Below, piece by piece: positions 44,501 through 54,732 of a stretch of DNA of 64,000 nucleotides. The stretch is from the NCBI GenBank assembly GCA_024195585.1, contig SWBL01000006.1, positions 1-64,000 of the forward strand, read 5' to 3'. Made by a program: the position numbers and the translations under genes. This DNA comes from Aureobasidium sp. EXF-3400. Lineage: Eukaryota; Ascomycota; Dothideomycetes; Dothideales; Saccotheciaceae. How positions within the stretch are numbered: the first letter of the stretch is position 1; every line of letters begins with the position of its first letter. The notes below the pieces were generated by a model. The model made no database searches. It was not told where the DNA came from and was given only the letters and a program-made list of their open reading frames with translations.

Positions 44501-45391
44501 TTCATCTTCTTCCTCTTCTCGGGCAGAATCCAGGTCGACGTCCTCATCTTCTTCCGAGAGACCCTTGCCTTTGCCCTTTGATTGTAGTCTTTGTCTCTTG
44601 CTGGGTCTTTCTTCCGGAAATTCATCTTCCTCTTCAGGCTCACTTTTTTCGTCTTCGGCAAAGCCAGGCATTCTTAGATTACGATGTGACCGCTGAGCAT
44701 CAGCTTGTGGTTCCTGGTCTGCCATGTCTTCATCCTCTTCCTCTTCAGCATCAAACATGACTTCAGCAAGACTTGACGAAGTGCGCAACAACTGCCTGCC
44801 CATCTTGGAGAAGGGCGTAATCTTTCCCGTCCTGATCAAAAAGTCCCTCTGACTTTCACCAGGCAACTTCTGATTGCCGGCCTCTCCCAGCAGAGTATCT
44901 CCAGTCGTAGCAGCCTCATTCTTCCTGTCGTCGATTCTCTTTTGAATCTGATCCAAGTCCGTCTGTAAACCTTCGATCTGCGTCTTGTAATTTGCGATCT
45001 CAGCACGGTATCTGTTCTTGGTTGCTTGGTTGCCGAACTCGGACAACTTCTTCTCCAAGCGGTGGACCTGGCCGTCGAGACGGGCTTTATCGGCTTTCGT
45101 GCGTTCGAGACGTTTGTTGTCGCGTTCATCTGCCTGTTCGATGAGCAGGGCGTCTGCTTGTCGGCCGATGTCTCGTTCTAGGTCGTCTTGATCGCGTACA
45201 CCGGCTGCGAGAGAGGCGATGCGAGTGGCTTCGTCGGCATCATCGTCGTAGGGGCGGTCGGCAGATTCGTTGGTATTGTCTGAGGAATCCATATCTGGTT
45301 GTTGGTCTGGCTGAGTGGGTTCTGTGACGGCAACTTCTTGGTCGTTGAGTTGTGATTCCGACCGGTCTTGGATCACTTCTGGATCATCCAT
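41585..45391 (-). CDS. RAD26: Rad26/CSB transcription-coupled repair ATPase
   Basis: A Swi2/Snf2 DNA translocase that pushes on stalled RNA polymerase II and starts transcription-coupled nucleotide excision repair. One exon of 1268 residues, using the ATG at 45391 (MDDPEVIQD); an in-frame ATG 24 codons upstream gives an unlikely leader. An acidic N-terminus with a coiled coil (about 75-170) precedes basic/acidic linkers. The helicase core spans about 440-960: Walker A DEMGLGKT, DEGH box in CVLDEGHKIRNP, motif III SGTPMQNNLTELWSLFDFV, then RMDGNTSIKDRQ and RAWRLGQKREVEIYRL in the second lobe. The C-terminal end (about 1195-1265) is a winged-helix-like domain resembling the ubiquitin-binding region of CSB. 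Family order and length fit well. Confidence 0.94.
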   Translation of the reverse strand: MDDPEVIQDRSESQLNDQEVAVTEPTQPDQQPDMDSSDNTNESADRPYDDDADEATRIASLAAGVRDQDDLERDIGRQADALLIEQADERDNKRLERTKADKARLDGQVHRLEKKLSEFGNQATKNRYRAEIANYKTQIEGLQTDLDQIQKRIDDRKNEAATTGDTLLGEAGNQKLPGESQRDFLIRTGKITPFSKMGRQLLRTSSSLAEVMFDAEEEEDEDMADQEPQADAQRSHRNLRMPGFAEDEKSEPEEEDEFPEERPSKRQRLQSKGKGKGLSEEDEDVDLDSAREEEEDEYIPDLDDKELAAVGESNDEEEPEDEDVDGDFSLGTSGTNKRKKGVKKVTKKSQQAADSQEDLAGIDDGNEKVYQARLQSWIRRRSAARRRHQGPARSGGEAADVDMEQDGDEEHQTNQEGEEEWHLPHPTQTDAEFEGGYRIPGDIYPSLFDYQKTGVQWLWELYSQQVGGIIGDEMGLGKTIQIISFIAGLHYSKKVTKPILIVCPATVMKQWVNEFHRWWPPLRVSILHTSGSGMLDVRREDKLEDDLDNFDFDGNPIKPSKGNKSAKRIVDKVLRDGHVLVTTYSGLQTYAEQLIPMEWEYCVLDEGHKIRNPNTAITIYSKEIRTHNRIILSGTPMQNNLTELWSLFDFVFPMRLGTLVSFKSQFETPIKQGGYANASNLQVETAMKCAETLKDTISPYLLQRFKVDVASDLPKKSERVLFCKLTKPQRDAYEYFLNSGDMTAILNGKRQALFGIDILRKICNHPDLTEHKTLSIRSDYNYGNANKSGKMQVVKALLEIWKKNGHKTLLFAQHRIMLDILERFVREMGGINYLRMDGNTSIKDRQTLVDKFNKNPDLHVFLLTTKVGGLGVNLTGADRVIIYDPDWNPSTDVQARERAWRLGQKREVEIYRLMTAGTIEEKIYHRQIFKQFLTNKILRDPKQRQTFQLRDLHDLFTLGEATADGQTETGSIFKGTEVQLSGPQANPSDPKSQEPDQAAVISEAQKAAKEKEMQSIVGISHAEDFQGEEDKKPTPAVDDDGTENTTNTRDERMLGAIFARSGVTSALSHDDIISGNSGSRKVTADPEIIAKEAKRVAALAAAELKKAGEIARNLPAGSVSWTGTFGTAGRPETPARRGGFASSRGGRGGARGGPSSTSILSNLSARQGISRPSASTSTPASTNPSRAGTPASPQQPKGREFLALIRDYLLAHGGKVYTQNLIDHFNRFCGSAQRTAEFKEMLKVIAVLEKGSRGRGKWVLRDEYRKGV

Positions 45392-45764
45392 GTTTGCGCC
45401 GGAAGTCGTGTGGCGAGAAGGAGAAGGACAAAGACAAAGCAAGGCTGGCAAATCGCGATACAAGAACGTGAACTTTTGGAAGGAATGGATATGGAAGGTG
45501 TAATCACAAGTGAACGAATAGAGTTTCCAAAAAGAGAAGGGACGGTGATGCGCGCATGGCTGCCTCGAAGCCTACGTCATGGCGAGTCATGTTGGTATAC
45601 ATTTTCCATCACATTATCAGATCGAACAGAATCACCATGGAAAGTCTTTACAGGTGGATGCTTATGAAAGCAAGTTTCAGATTTATCTTTTGTATGCCAT
45701 AACTTTTGTCATCCAACTCTTCTCGTAATCTGCGTAATGTTCAAAGTCTAGACTTCTCCTGGCG
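45392..45764. promoter_or_regulatory. Promoter region of RAD26 and 3' flank of HOM6
   Basis: About 0.37 kb between two minus-strand genes. No supported ORF. Confidence 0.45.
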
Positions 45765-46941
45765 TCAGTTGAGAAGACGAAGGACCTTGAGAAGGTCACC
45801 AGTAACACCCATGGCAGTAACCTCACCACCAGCGCCAGCGCCTTGAATGATGAGAGGGTTCGAGCCGTATCTCTTGGTGTAGAAGTTGATGATGTTGTCG
45901 CTACCCTTGAGAGCGGCAATGGGGTGGCTTGCGTCGAACTTTTCAAGACCAACCTTGACGCTCTGGCTGCCAACCTCGATGCTACCAACAAAACGGACAA
46001 CCTTGCCCTCGTTGGCGGCTTCTTGCTTGAGCTTCTCCATTTGGTCGTCAAATTCGGGGAGACGAGACATGAACTCGTCACCGCTGCTGCACGACTCCAG
46101 CTCCTTGGGGATTAAGCTCTGGACAGGGAAGCTGGTGGGGTTCTGGATCTTGAGGCCAGCAAGACGGGCGAGGATGGTCAGCTTGCGGGCAACATCCAGA
46201 CCGTTCAAGTCGTCTCTCGGGTCGGGCTCGGTGTAGCCCAAGTCCTTTGCGTTCTTGACCTCGGCAGCGAAAGAGCCACCACCACCACCGACGGGCATGA
46301 AGCTGTTGAACAAGAAGCTCATGGTGCCGGAGAAGACACCCTCGATCTTTGTAACCTCATCGCCAGTCTCGACAAGCTCTTTCAGGGTGGAGAGGACGGG
46401 CAGACCAGCACCAACAGTACTCTCGTGGAAGAGGTAGCCTCCGTTACCAGAGCCGTTGGAGGCAGCGGCGAACATGTCCTCCCAGAGTTCATAGCTGTCG
46501 GAGAAACCCTTCTTGTTGGGGGTAACGATGCTGACGCCCTTGCGCAAGAAAGCAGGGTATTGTTGTGCGATGTCGAGGGAGCTGGTGTTGTCGACGAGAA
46601 TGACCTTCTCGGGGGCGGTTGCGAGGTACTCGACAAGAGCAGAGGCCTCGAGAATGGGTTGCTTGGAGTCATTGAGGTCTTGTTCGATGGTGTCGAGGTT
46701 CAATGGGCGGAAGCTCTCGCTGAAGAGAACTTTCTTTGAGCGCGAGACAAAGATGAGGTCAAGGTAGGTGGGGGTCTTTGCCTGGGACATGCGAGATCTC
46801 AGGGCTTGGAACTGGTTCAGAAAGCATTTGCCAACACCGCCGACACCTGCAGATTGTTAGAAACGTTGGTGGGGGTGGAGGGGCAGAGTCGGAGTAGAAA
46901 ATACCAATGACGGCAACGTAGACTTGACGAGGAGTGGGCAT
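45765..46941 (-). CDS. HOM6: Homoserine dehydrogenase
   Basis: Reduces aspartate semialdehyde to homoserine, the branch to methionine, threonine and isoleucine. Two exons, 46941-46905 and 46846-45765, give 372 residues, near the usual fungal length. The 58 bp intron (GTATTT donor, CTGCAG acceptor) sits within the nucleotide-binding glycine loop; the join restores VAVIGVGGVGKCFLNQF. Other signatures are VDNTSSLDIAQ, the GVFSGTMSFLFNSF segment and the catalytic-region phrase GYTEPDPRDDLNGLDVARK. An ORF starting at 46790 would lack the NAD-binding loop, so the spliced start is preferred. The gene is divergent from the CCDC174-like gene, with 231 bp between start codons. Confidence 0.95.
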
Positions 46942-47172
46942 TTCGGACAGAGGGCGAATGCAGTATTCGACTTGTTGGGTGTTTTTGTGAATGGGAAGAT
47001 GCAGCTTTTCCAGGACCATGTGGGCTTCTAGCGGCTGCTGGTCGTTGTCTAGTTCGCGCTCCTGCTGCGGTTTCGGAGCGCTTGCATGAGCGATGCAAAC
47101 CTTCTTGACCCCACACCAGCCAAACATTATTCGCGACAGCTTCGTCATCTTCCCTGCAACTCTTCTTCCAAA
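46942..47172. promoter_or_regulatory. Short bidirectional promoter, HOM6 / CCDC174-like
   Basis: Only 231 bp separate the two start codons, so both genes must share promoter elements. No perfect TGACTCA (Gcn4/CpcA site) is seen in this stretch. Confidence 0.5.
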
Positions 47173-48234
47173 ATGTCACATCGAAACACATCAGCAAAGG
47201 ATGCTCCCTTGTACGGCGCACCTAAGCCTGCAAAGAGACAAAAGTCGTCACGCGAGATCTCATCGTCAAACACACTCGCCTTCACTTCGCAGCTCCAGTC
47301 GCTGATCCACGCCGGCCCCAAGGACTCCGCCAATCCCAACCGCCCGTCCACATCACGGCCACGCCCAAAGAAAGAAGACATCTTTGCCTCACACAACCGC
47401 AATGTAAAGAAACGTGCTGCGAGAGATCTCGACGATGACTCTCCCGCCTTCAACCAAAAACACAGCACATCCTCCGAAGCTCTAGATTCCTCAGCATGGC
47501 ACCGTTCAAAGCGAAAGATGGAAGAAAAGGCCCGTCTCTATGCCGCCATGAAACGAGGCGACGTCGGCGATGACAACGAAACACATCTTGTCGATTTCGA
47601 TCGCAAATGGGCCGACCGGGAGAACAAACAACTATCCGATCAATCCTCTTCAGACGAAGACTCAGACAGCGACAAGGAGGTGGTAGAATGGGAAGACGAA
47701 TTCGGCCGCACACGCACAGGCACCGCTGCTCAACGCGCCCGCGAACAACGTCTCGCTCAGCTGGGTTCAGAAGCCGCTCTGCGCTCGCGACCTGACATGC
47801 CCACAAACATCATCGTCGGTGATACAGTCCAAGCAGCTGCCTTCAACCCAGACGAGCCTGTCGCCCAACAGATGGCCGATTTAGCTGCCAAACGCGACAG
47901 ATCCCTCACTCCACCTCCAGACACCCACTTTGACGCCTCCAAGGAAATCAGACAAAAGGGTGTTGGCTTCATGCAATTCAGTCTGGATGATCAAGAACGC
48001 AAGAGACAGTTCGAGAATCTGGAAATGGAAAGGGCTGAAACAGAAAGAGTGCGTACCGAACGTGAAAAGAAAATACAGGATCGCAAAGATGAGATTGAGC
48101 GACGGAGGAATGCAATCAGACAGAAACGAGGCAAGGTACAGGCTGATGATTTCTTGACTGGCCTGGGTCAGGAATTGGGTGCCCAGTCTGCAAAGGACAA
48201 ACAGACAGAGGAACCAATAACCGGAGAACAGTAG
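47173..48234 (+). CDS. CCDC174-like nuclear coiled-coil protein
   Basis: One exon of 353 residues with no membrane segments. The start at 47173 (MSHRNTS) is preferred over an in-frame ATG at 47086 because the upstream part lies inside the short bidirectional promoter. Signatures are the segment ARLYAAMKRGD followed by LVDFDRKWAD, and a WEDEFGRTRTG motif matching the conserved core of CCDC174 proteins (DUF4078). The C-terminal third is a long charged coiled coil (about 275-330, EREKKIQDRKDEIERRR). The human relative is nuclear and reported to work with the exon junction helicase eIF4A3. The fungal function is inferred only. Confidence 0.8.
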   Translation: MSHRNTSAKDAPLYGAPKPAKRQKSSREISSSNTLAFTSQLQSLIHAGPKDSANPNRPSTSRPRPKKEDIFASHNRNVKKRAARDLDDDSPAFNQKHSTSSEALDSSAWHRSKRKMEEKARLYAAMKRGDVGDDNETHLVDFDRKWADRENKQLSDQSSSDEDSDSDKEVVEWEDEFGRTRTGTAAQRAREQRLAQLGSEAALRSRPDMPTNIIVGDTVQAAAFNPDEPVAQQMADLAAKRDRSLTPPPDTHFDASKEIRQKGVGFMQFSLDDQERKRQFENLEMERAETERVRTEREKKIQDRKDEIERRRNAIRQKRGKVQADDFLTGLGQELGAQSAKDKQTEEPITGEQ

Positions 48235-48489
48235 GTTACAGATTCCTATATGACTCACGAATCAACGAACACATTTTTCTACGAACATCTAGCTCCCGAC
48301 GAGTCCACGTTCTTCTCACGACGCAGTTCTGCATTCCCATAATATCCCTCTTTACAGCAACTTCAAGACGAAAAACAGGTATCAAATCTAGACGACATCC
48401 GCCCGCGCCGTCTCTCGTTCTATACCTCTGTCTTTCTTCGCACCTTTGATCTCATACACTCGCGTCCGCAGCTCCTTTGATTGTCGACC

Positions 48490-49015
48490 TACACGAGGCC
48501 TTACGAGGTTTCTCTTGCGCATCCGCGAGAGCTACAATTATTACCCGTTCGCCCCTCGCGACTCGTCGGAATTCCCTCTCAGCATCACCATTTCGACCTC
48601 CCAGATCCGACTATACTGTATGCGTGACTGCACGACACCTTCTTCAACCACCGCGATCCTCCACAGAGAATATACCTTATGATTCTCAATCACGGACGCC
48701 GTTGTCGTCGTTCTTGAGGGCGTGGACGCGATTGTGCTATCCCGTGACTTCCCTAACTGCCCGCATACACGAAGCCTCATAATCTTTCTCCTACTCATCT
48801 GCGAGAGCTTCGTTTCCTTGATGTTTCGCCTCCCTTTGCTTGTGTTTGTTCTGATCATCCCAGCCTCCTCGATCCGACTACAATGTATGCATGACTGCAC
48901 GACACCTTCTTCAACCATCGCAATGCTCTCCCAAGATACATATCATAGATTCATGGTCACGGACGCCGTTGTCGTCCCTACTGAGGGTGTGGACGCTGTT
49001 GTGCTGAACGACCAT
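48490..49015 (+). repeat. ~270 bp direct tandem duplication, two diverged copies
   Basis: Anchors: 'gatccgact' then 'gactgcacgacacc' at 48604 and again at 48871; 'cacggacgccgttgtcgtc' at 48691 and 48958. Both pairs are 267 bp apart. Left-end anchors (acacgaggcc/acacgaagcc, and gcgagagct) are 275-276 bp apart, so small indels have built up. Neither copy keeps a frame, so the duplication looks non-coding. Confidence 0.75.
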
Positions 49016-49170
49016 AGCGACCGTACGTCAATAGGTTGCCCCGGCACTCGGCCATGATGAGCGACACCATGTCTCCACATGATGTGAGATTTCATGTGCT
49101 CACTACAAAGTTCACAATACATGATGGTCGTGGGTTATTATATACACCTACTATTGGCTGTTTTGGGTGC

Positions 49171-49194
49171 GAGTGAGTGAGTGAGTGAGTGAGT
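49171..49194. repeat. TGAG microsatellite
   Basis: A run of GAGT tetranucleotide units, about six copies, ending in an imperfect GAATGA. No gene overlaps it. Confidence 0.85.
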
Positions 49195-49404
49195 GAATGA
49201 GCGTGATACGGAAGTGACTGAAGAACATGTGAAGAGTGAGCATAATACATCAGCTCTTTTGGTGTAGAGTAAGGATGATACAGAATATGATCAAGGAACA
49301 TGTGAAAAGTAAGTCAGTACGAGAAAGAATGGGAGTAAAATTGGAATAATGCAGCGTCATATTTCAGCAACTGTGGTATCTTTGTGCCATTGTGGAGGTT
49401 TATA

Positions 49405-49545
49405 AGATCAGCTGTGGAAATGCACAATAGTCTGACGAAATAGCGCTATACCCAATGAGACTTCAACATATCACAGCTTTCTCTGGATATATCTCTGACC
49501 CTGAACACCATTATGCATTTTGATAGAAGCAAACATACAGTGAAT
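49405..49545 (+). repeat. Dispersed copy of the hairpin repeat
   Basis: A single unit 32 kb from the main array in the same orientation: 'gaaatgcacaat' (from 49417), 'acccaatgaga' (left stem), 'cagctttctctggatat' (right stem, 49474-49490) and 'accattatgcattttgatag'. The left stem has lost several pairs, so this copy is more decayed than those at 16-18 kb. Confidence 0.55.
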
Positions 49546-50037
49546 TCACGATGAGACAACAGTGAAGTCAAGAATAATAAAATTATTGTATTCCAACCCT
49601 TTTATCTAATAGTAAACCCAATCTTGGGCATCAAACAACTTTTTACGCTCCACAGCGATAACGATGAAGGAATGAAGTTGAGAAGATGTCGGACAACGAG
49701 ATCGACTGTAGTGGCAAAAAGCCCAAGTATTTGAAGAGAACGAAGAAACGAGTTCAAAGCTCACAGGCCGTATGTTGGTGGCGGTGAGGGAGTAGAGCTG
49801 AGTCGGCTCTGGTATGGCGGTGAGCAATAGATTGCTTTTCGCTTGTTGGCTGGCCAGGCATAATTGTTGTGGAGTGCGTGGTATGCAGTCGACATCCAGA
49901 TAGGTGAAGTTGTATTGCAACCTTTGCTTGGTCGTGGATCCTCAGCGAATTGGAGGTGTCCAGAGTGGTAGTGGTGAGTGGGCTGATAGACGGCCGTGTT
50001 TTGAGGAGAGAAGTGGGAGGATGAGCAGGGTCTTTCT

Positions 50038-50652
50038 TCAACCCTTGAAGATGGTCTTGCTCAAACGCATACCCTTCTTCATTTTTCTGCCAAGCAAACT
50101 GCCCGATCTTCTGATACTTCCAGATCTCCCCAGACCGTTTTGCTCGGACGGAGAAGTCTCAGGTGCGATGTTCTCGGTCTCTTGCACAATGCTTTGCTTC
50201 CGATCAGGGTTGCCTGTCAAGTAGACATCCAAGCGCCAGTTCATCATGCGTGCCTTTTCACCTCTGCCCAACTCTTCTGCCTCGGCATCTTCATCCATGA
50301 TGCGTCCACTGTTGCTTCTCGACAATGAAGTTGTAGAGTTGGTTGCACTGCTTTGGCGTCGGTGTCTCTCTGCAGTAGTGGGCATGGCTCCAATTCCAGA
50401 ATTTCCGAGACTCCCACTGCGCGAGCGAGATACACTACCGCCGAACAAGCGATGAGTGCTGTCGTCGAGGATGCCAGAGTCAGAGGCTGAGTCGTCACAC
50501 CATGGGCAAGATTCCAGTCTTGTTTCCCAGCCCTCAAGAGCGAGTTTTGAGGAACAGTTGGAGAGATTTGTGGTGCTGGTGCAAGGTTTGACGAGAGAGT
50601 ACCAGCGGTGCGAGCATGGCTGCGTCGAGACGTTGAGATTAGCTACACACAT
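50038..50652 (-). CDS. Small Cys/His fungal protein of unknown function
   Basis: One exon of 204 residues. The N-terminal 50 residues hold a putative zinc-binding arrangement: MCVAN, PCSHRWY, KPC, SNC, then LEGWETRLESCPWCD. This reads like a fungal-specific motif seen in uncharacterised Pezizomycotina proteins. The rest is Ser/Arg/Gly-rich and disordered, ending in a basic patch (GSLLGRKMKKGMRLSK) that could bind membranes or nucleic acid. The upstream region on the coding strand is long and CT-rich. Confidence 0.75.
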   Translation of the reverse strand: MCVANLNVSTQPCSHRWYSLVKPCTSTTNLSNCSSKLALEGWETRLESCPWCDDSASDSGILDDSTHRLFGGSVSRSRSGSLGNSGIGAMPTTAERHRRQSSATNSTTSLSRSNSGRIMDEDAEAEELGRGEKARMMNWRLDVYLTGNPDRKQSIVQETENIAPETSPSEQNGLGRSGSIRRSGSLLGRKMKKGMRLSKTIFKG

Positions 50653-53600
50653 TGTAGCTAGATTTGTGTGTGATTGTTGTTACACTGTTACACAAGAATT
50701 GTCGATCCAAAGACTCGCTTATAGTCTGTACGATTGATAAAGTCCAGGAAAGACAACGAGAGGAGTATAATGAGCGAGGAATTGTTTGTTTCTTATCAAA
50801 TTTCAGAGCTGAAACGGATGTCCTCGGTTGTTCGATGTCAGATATGACATGTGCCAGTGCGATCAACACAAAAGATAGGCGGGCTTGTATCTTCTGGCTC
50901 GGGCTGTGCTAAAGCTTGGTATCAGGCAGCCTCGGAGTATGGGATGAGATCGGCAAGTAACCGAATGACCTGGTCTGGACAAGCGATGATCTCTTTTGCG
51001 GGGAAAAGGGGGATAGTCGATGAGATAGGTCGAAAGGAAAGTCCAGCGATGATCTTCTTTTGTTATCTTGTAGACTTGTTGTGGTTGACTCGTATGTGGA
51101 GCCGGGGTATCAAGGTGGAGGGGATGTTTGGTCACGAGCGTTGGTGGGTGACAACGGACGAGAGGCTGGCCTGCAAGCAATGTTTGAAGCAGGTGGAATG
51201 AAGTGATTGAAAGATATTGTTGCCTGTCGTCCAGAATAGACTTCCGAGTTGAGTCACAACAATAGATGCGACTGCCTTGAGTAGAGCCGAGAAAACAGAA
51301 ATGAACTGTTCCGGGAACACGTGGGATTCTGGGAAGAGCGTTGTAGGTTGTCAAACAAGTCCAAGTGTTTGGGCAAAGGGAGGAACGCTGCTTATTATAT
51401 CTTGCATCAACTGCACACATCGGGCATCATCCCTTTTCTCATCTTCTATCTCTGACACACCTCTTTCTCCATTCCCATCCACCCCTTGACCGATGCTTCG
51501 TGTCCATCAGCCCCCAAATCAGTTTCTTTGTTTCGACACCGATGATTTTCTTGCTTGTTCCGCTACTTCCCCAGAGCAAGCTAAAAACGGCAGGGATCTC
51601 CGGCCCGCTTTTTAGTACACGCAGCAGGCTGCAAGCAAAAAACCATCACACAAAAGTGGGAAGGATGGCTTGGAGGAGGCTGAATGATTGAGATTGGATG
51701 CGGGAACTTTACGCGGCAGTCACGTTCTTTGCTCTTTGTTTTGTCATCTGATGCCACTTTTTGCTGTGCTGTCCTTCTCAACATCCCTGCGAATCATAAG
51801 ATGATGAAGCTGAAAGAAGGTCGACGCGAATCTGATGTACCAATCTGCTGACTGTGCGAACAGTTCAACAAGAGCTTACCTAACGTGCCATTGGCTTTCG
51901 TCACAAAACGACGTATTATGTGATACACATCAGCTATGATGAAACCACGACACGTCAAATGCATATGCGTACATCCACCTAAGCTGCTAACCATCAAATG
52001 TACGAAGCAAACCTTCTTTGTCCAGTGCAGGCCAGCGATCTCGACTGATTGAGCCATGCGAAACAGTCCGTGAACGTCTTCCGTCGGCCCCCCGCGCCGC
52101 TCTTGGGGCTTTTCTCTAGCCTGGATGTAGGCATACCGGTGCCTTGGTTAGATGACCGCCTCCCGGTAGGACAGGCAGACATGCAAGCCACAATATCGCG
52201 TATCGACGTCTTTTGCTCCGTGCAATTCTTCACCGCGTCTACATACAGGCATGCCGTTGAGTGCCTGTCACCCAAGAGTCTTCAAGCTTTGCAACCACGT
52301 GTGAGTTGAAGCGGTGAAGCGGTGAAGCATCACTCGTGGCATGAGAGTATATGATAAGACATAAGCCAGGGGTACAAACTACGAGATACGACTAATGGAT
52401 CTAACCGACCAGACTGTTGGAATGAGGTCGAACTAAGGTACTTCGGAACACGAACCTATCTCTGCTCTCCAGCACATCACAATTCCGACCAACCTCATCT
52501 CAAAGTCTCCCACCTTCCACCTTAGTCAGCCAGGCAGGCTAGATAACGAGACCTTAGGCGACGTGCATAGAGTTACATGTCCCGTCAACCCGTCACAAAC
52601 GACCACACATGCGCCTCTTCCTCCCGCTCTCCTCTCCATTCATCAACGCACGGTCTGCAGCAAATTCGAGATAAAGATACGCCAACGCAGGAAGTCAGGG
52701 GCTCGGTTGGTGGTAATCTCTTTCTTTCGCATACCTGCCACACATTCCATGACATCGCTGTCATGCCCAATGCAAGGGAACCGATGGAGAGAGGGCTAGC
52801 CTTAATGACCGTTGCTCCTGTCAAATGAGCATCGACACGTTCTTATCTCTATGGCTTGTGTGCGACATAAGGTGTGTGTGGTTACACGGCAAAGTGATAT
52901 TGTTTCAGGGCCGCAAGCGGACGAAATGCGCCTTCAGGACAAGACAAAAAAGTGACCCTGGCCATCAAGAAAGCCACTTCGCCAAAGAGAAAAGCGCCAT
53001 GCTCATACCTCTTTCCGAAACCGAAAACGCCGCCCGAAGCCACAGGATAGAAGCTCCGGCATATTTGATTCATTATAAGCGATATGTTGTCCTAATATAC
53101 TTCACCACATATATCGACAAGGCAAGCAACAATAAAGCCGACTTTTTATCTTTCTTGCTGCCCAACTCCACTATAAGCCACTTGAATTTTGTGACACTCC
53201 ACCTCGGGTTTCCATGGCAAACTATTGACCATAGTTACTGTATGTCCACTGTTGCCTATATCTTCGGACCGAACGTAAGAGTATATGTTACCCAAGGCAA
53301 GAATAACCACGTTCGGCTGTCCGCGGGTTTTCCGCCAAGTGATATTGCGTATCATCGACCTTGGCTCATTGCGTGTATGGTTTCTACGAGAAATGCTTGT
53401 GTGTTCACTGCCCCAACGACTGAAGAATGAAGTCTTGGGTTACTCGTCATTGGGAGGCGAGGATGTGTGTCTCGAAGTGCGAGTTGTTCTAGTTTCTGTG
53501 TTGCCATTTTTGGATCTAGATGGTCAGTGGTTAATGGGTTGACCCTGTCGTCTGGCATATTTCTTCTAAAACCTCGACATATGTTGTCTCCTGGGCCTTG

Positions 53601-54267
53601 ATTGTCTATCTACTGTTCTGTAGTTCTCTGAAATGTTGATAGAAAGATTTGGATGTATTGGAGCCTTGCGGCAGTAGTTGGAACACTTTCTGGTGCTAGC
53701 ATTATCAGCATGTTAGTATCATGTCGAAGTTGACACTTTGTCCGTCATGTCAAGTCCTGACTTCATATCGTAACCATCAGATCTAAACAGCTCTGTGAGA
53801 ACCACACAACACCCAACATCCTGCTCATCATGGTTCACCAGAACAACCACGCCGCTCACGATGCAACAAGGATACCTAAAATCCAGACTTGGTTCTCTTC
53901 TTACGCGCGTTGGTGACCCCACATCCGCTCGACCATCAATGTCGATCTTTTCCATGAGATCGTCAGGGGGCATCAATGGATCATCAGGTCCGCTTTCATG
54001 ACTCTGGGATCCCGTGTTGCGTGATGTAAGTGAGGTAATACTACGCAATCAATCGAGAGACACTTTATGTGCGTGTGTGATGAACATTGATATTCCGTAT
54101 GTTGTGTAATAGATTCTCAAATGATCGAGCCTTTCCCTGAGGCTTTCGAACTGTAGATGTGTAGTTTATCGCTGATTCAGATGCAAAATTATAGCTCTTT
54201 GTGCTTGTAGAGATCTGTAGCCATGTATATCTAGTTCGACGGCCGAGACGATGGATCAAGCACCATA
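50653..54267. other. 3.6 kb gene-poor region
   Basis: The longest stretch without a supported gene. The part next to 50653 is likely promoter and long 5' leader of the Cys/His gene (a 185-codon minus-strand frame at 50863-51420 is Pro/His/Ser/Cys-rich and probably leader). A 201-codon plus-strand frame runs from 52825 to 53430 with no recognisable domain. Small direct repeats occur at 52306-52327 (gaagcggt units). Confidence 0.45.
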
Positions 54268-54732
54268 TCAGATCTTGAGTCTGCCAAAGATGCCGCTCAC
54301 AGGATCAGTTGACAATGTCTCTTCCGAGCTGCTGTTAGGCTCTGTCGACAGTCTTAAAAGTCCAGTCGGCAATCTCAAAGGCTCAGTCCACGTTGACTCT
54401 TTCAACCCACCGCTTACGAGATCAGTTGAAGATACCACCTCTGAGATGACACTCGCGGGCTGAGTTGTTGACGCCTCTTCGATGTTTTCATTTACAGGCT
54501 CAACTGTTGATGCCTCTTCCACGTTGTCGCCCACAGGCTCAACCGGCTCTGTCGACGATCTAGAGGGCTCAGTTGACAGTCTCAAAGGCTCAGTCGACGA
54601 TGCCTCTTTCAACTTGTCGCCTACAGAATCAATTGATGATGTCTCCTCCGAGATATCACTCGCGGACTGAACCGTTGATGTTTCTTCCGAGTTGCTTGAC
54701 TCTCTTGCAATATCTCCTTGCTGAATTCGCAT
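54268..54732 (-). other. Repetitive Ser/Thr/Glu frame overlapping the RRM-like gene end
   Basis: A 154-codon frame, shifted by one base relative to the upstream gene, made of imperfect repeats built on EEAST-x-EPV and LRLSTEP. The repeat phrases cycle every 15-24 residues, matching a minisatellite of 'ggctcagt(t/c)gac' units visible in the DNA. It starts inside the last 112 bases of the preceding frame. It probably was, or still is, the C-terminal tail of that protein, cut off by a one-base shift or reached by an intron I could not define. Confidence 0.55.

Larger units (their letters stand above)
48235..50037. other. 1.8 kb non-coding region with tandem duplication and repeats
   Basis: No credible gene. 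It contains a ~270 bp tandem duplication, a short TGAG microsatellite and one copy of the hairpin repeat family (each annotated separately). Confidence 0.5.

Noticed and set aside
45464..45500. Longer RAD26 start codons upstream (ATG at 45463)
   Set aside because: The extra 24 residues are Cys/Ser/Pro-rich and unlike the conserved acidic start; the ATG at 45391 is more plausible.
50863..51420. 185-codon minus-strand frame upstream of the Cys/His gene
   Set aside because: Composition (Pro, His, Ser, Thr, Cys) is that of a CT-rich fungal leader, with no domain and no separate promoter evidence.
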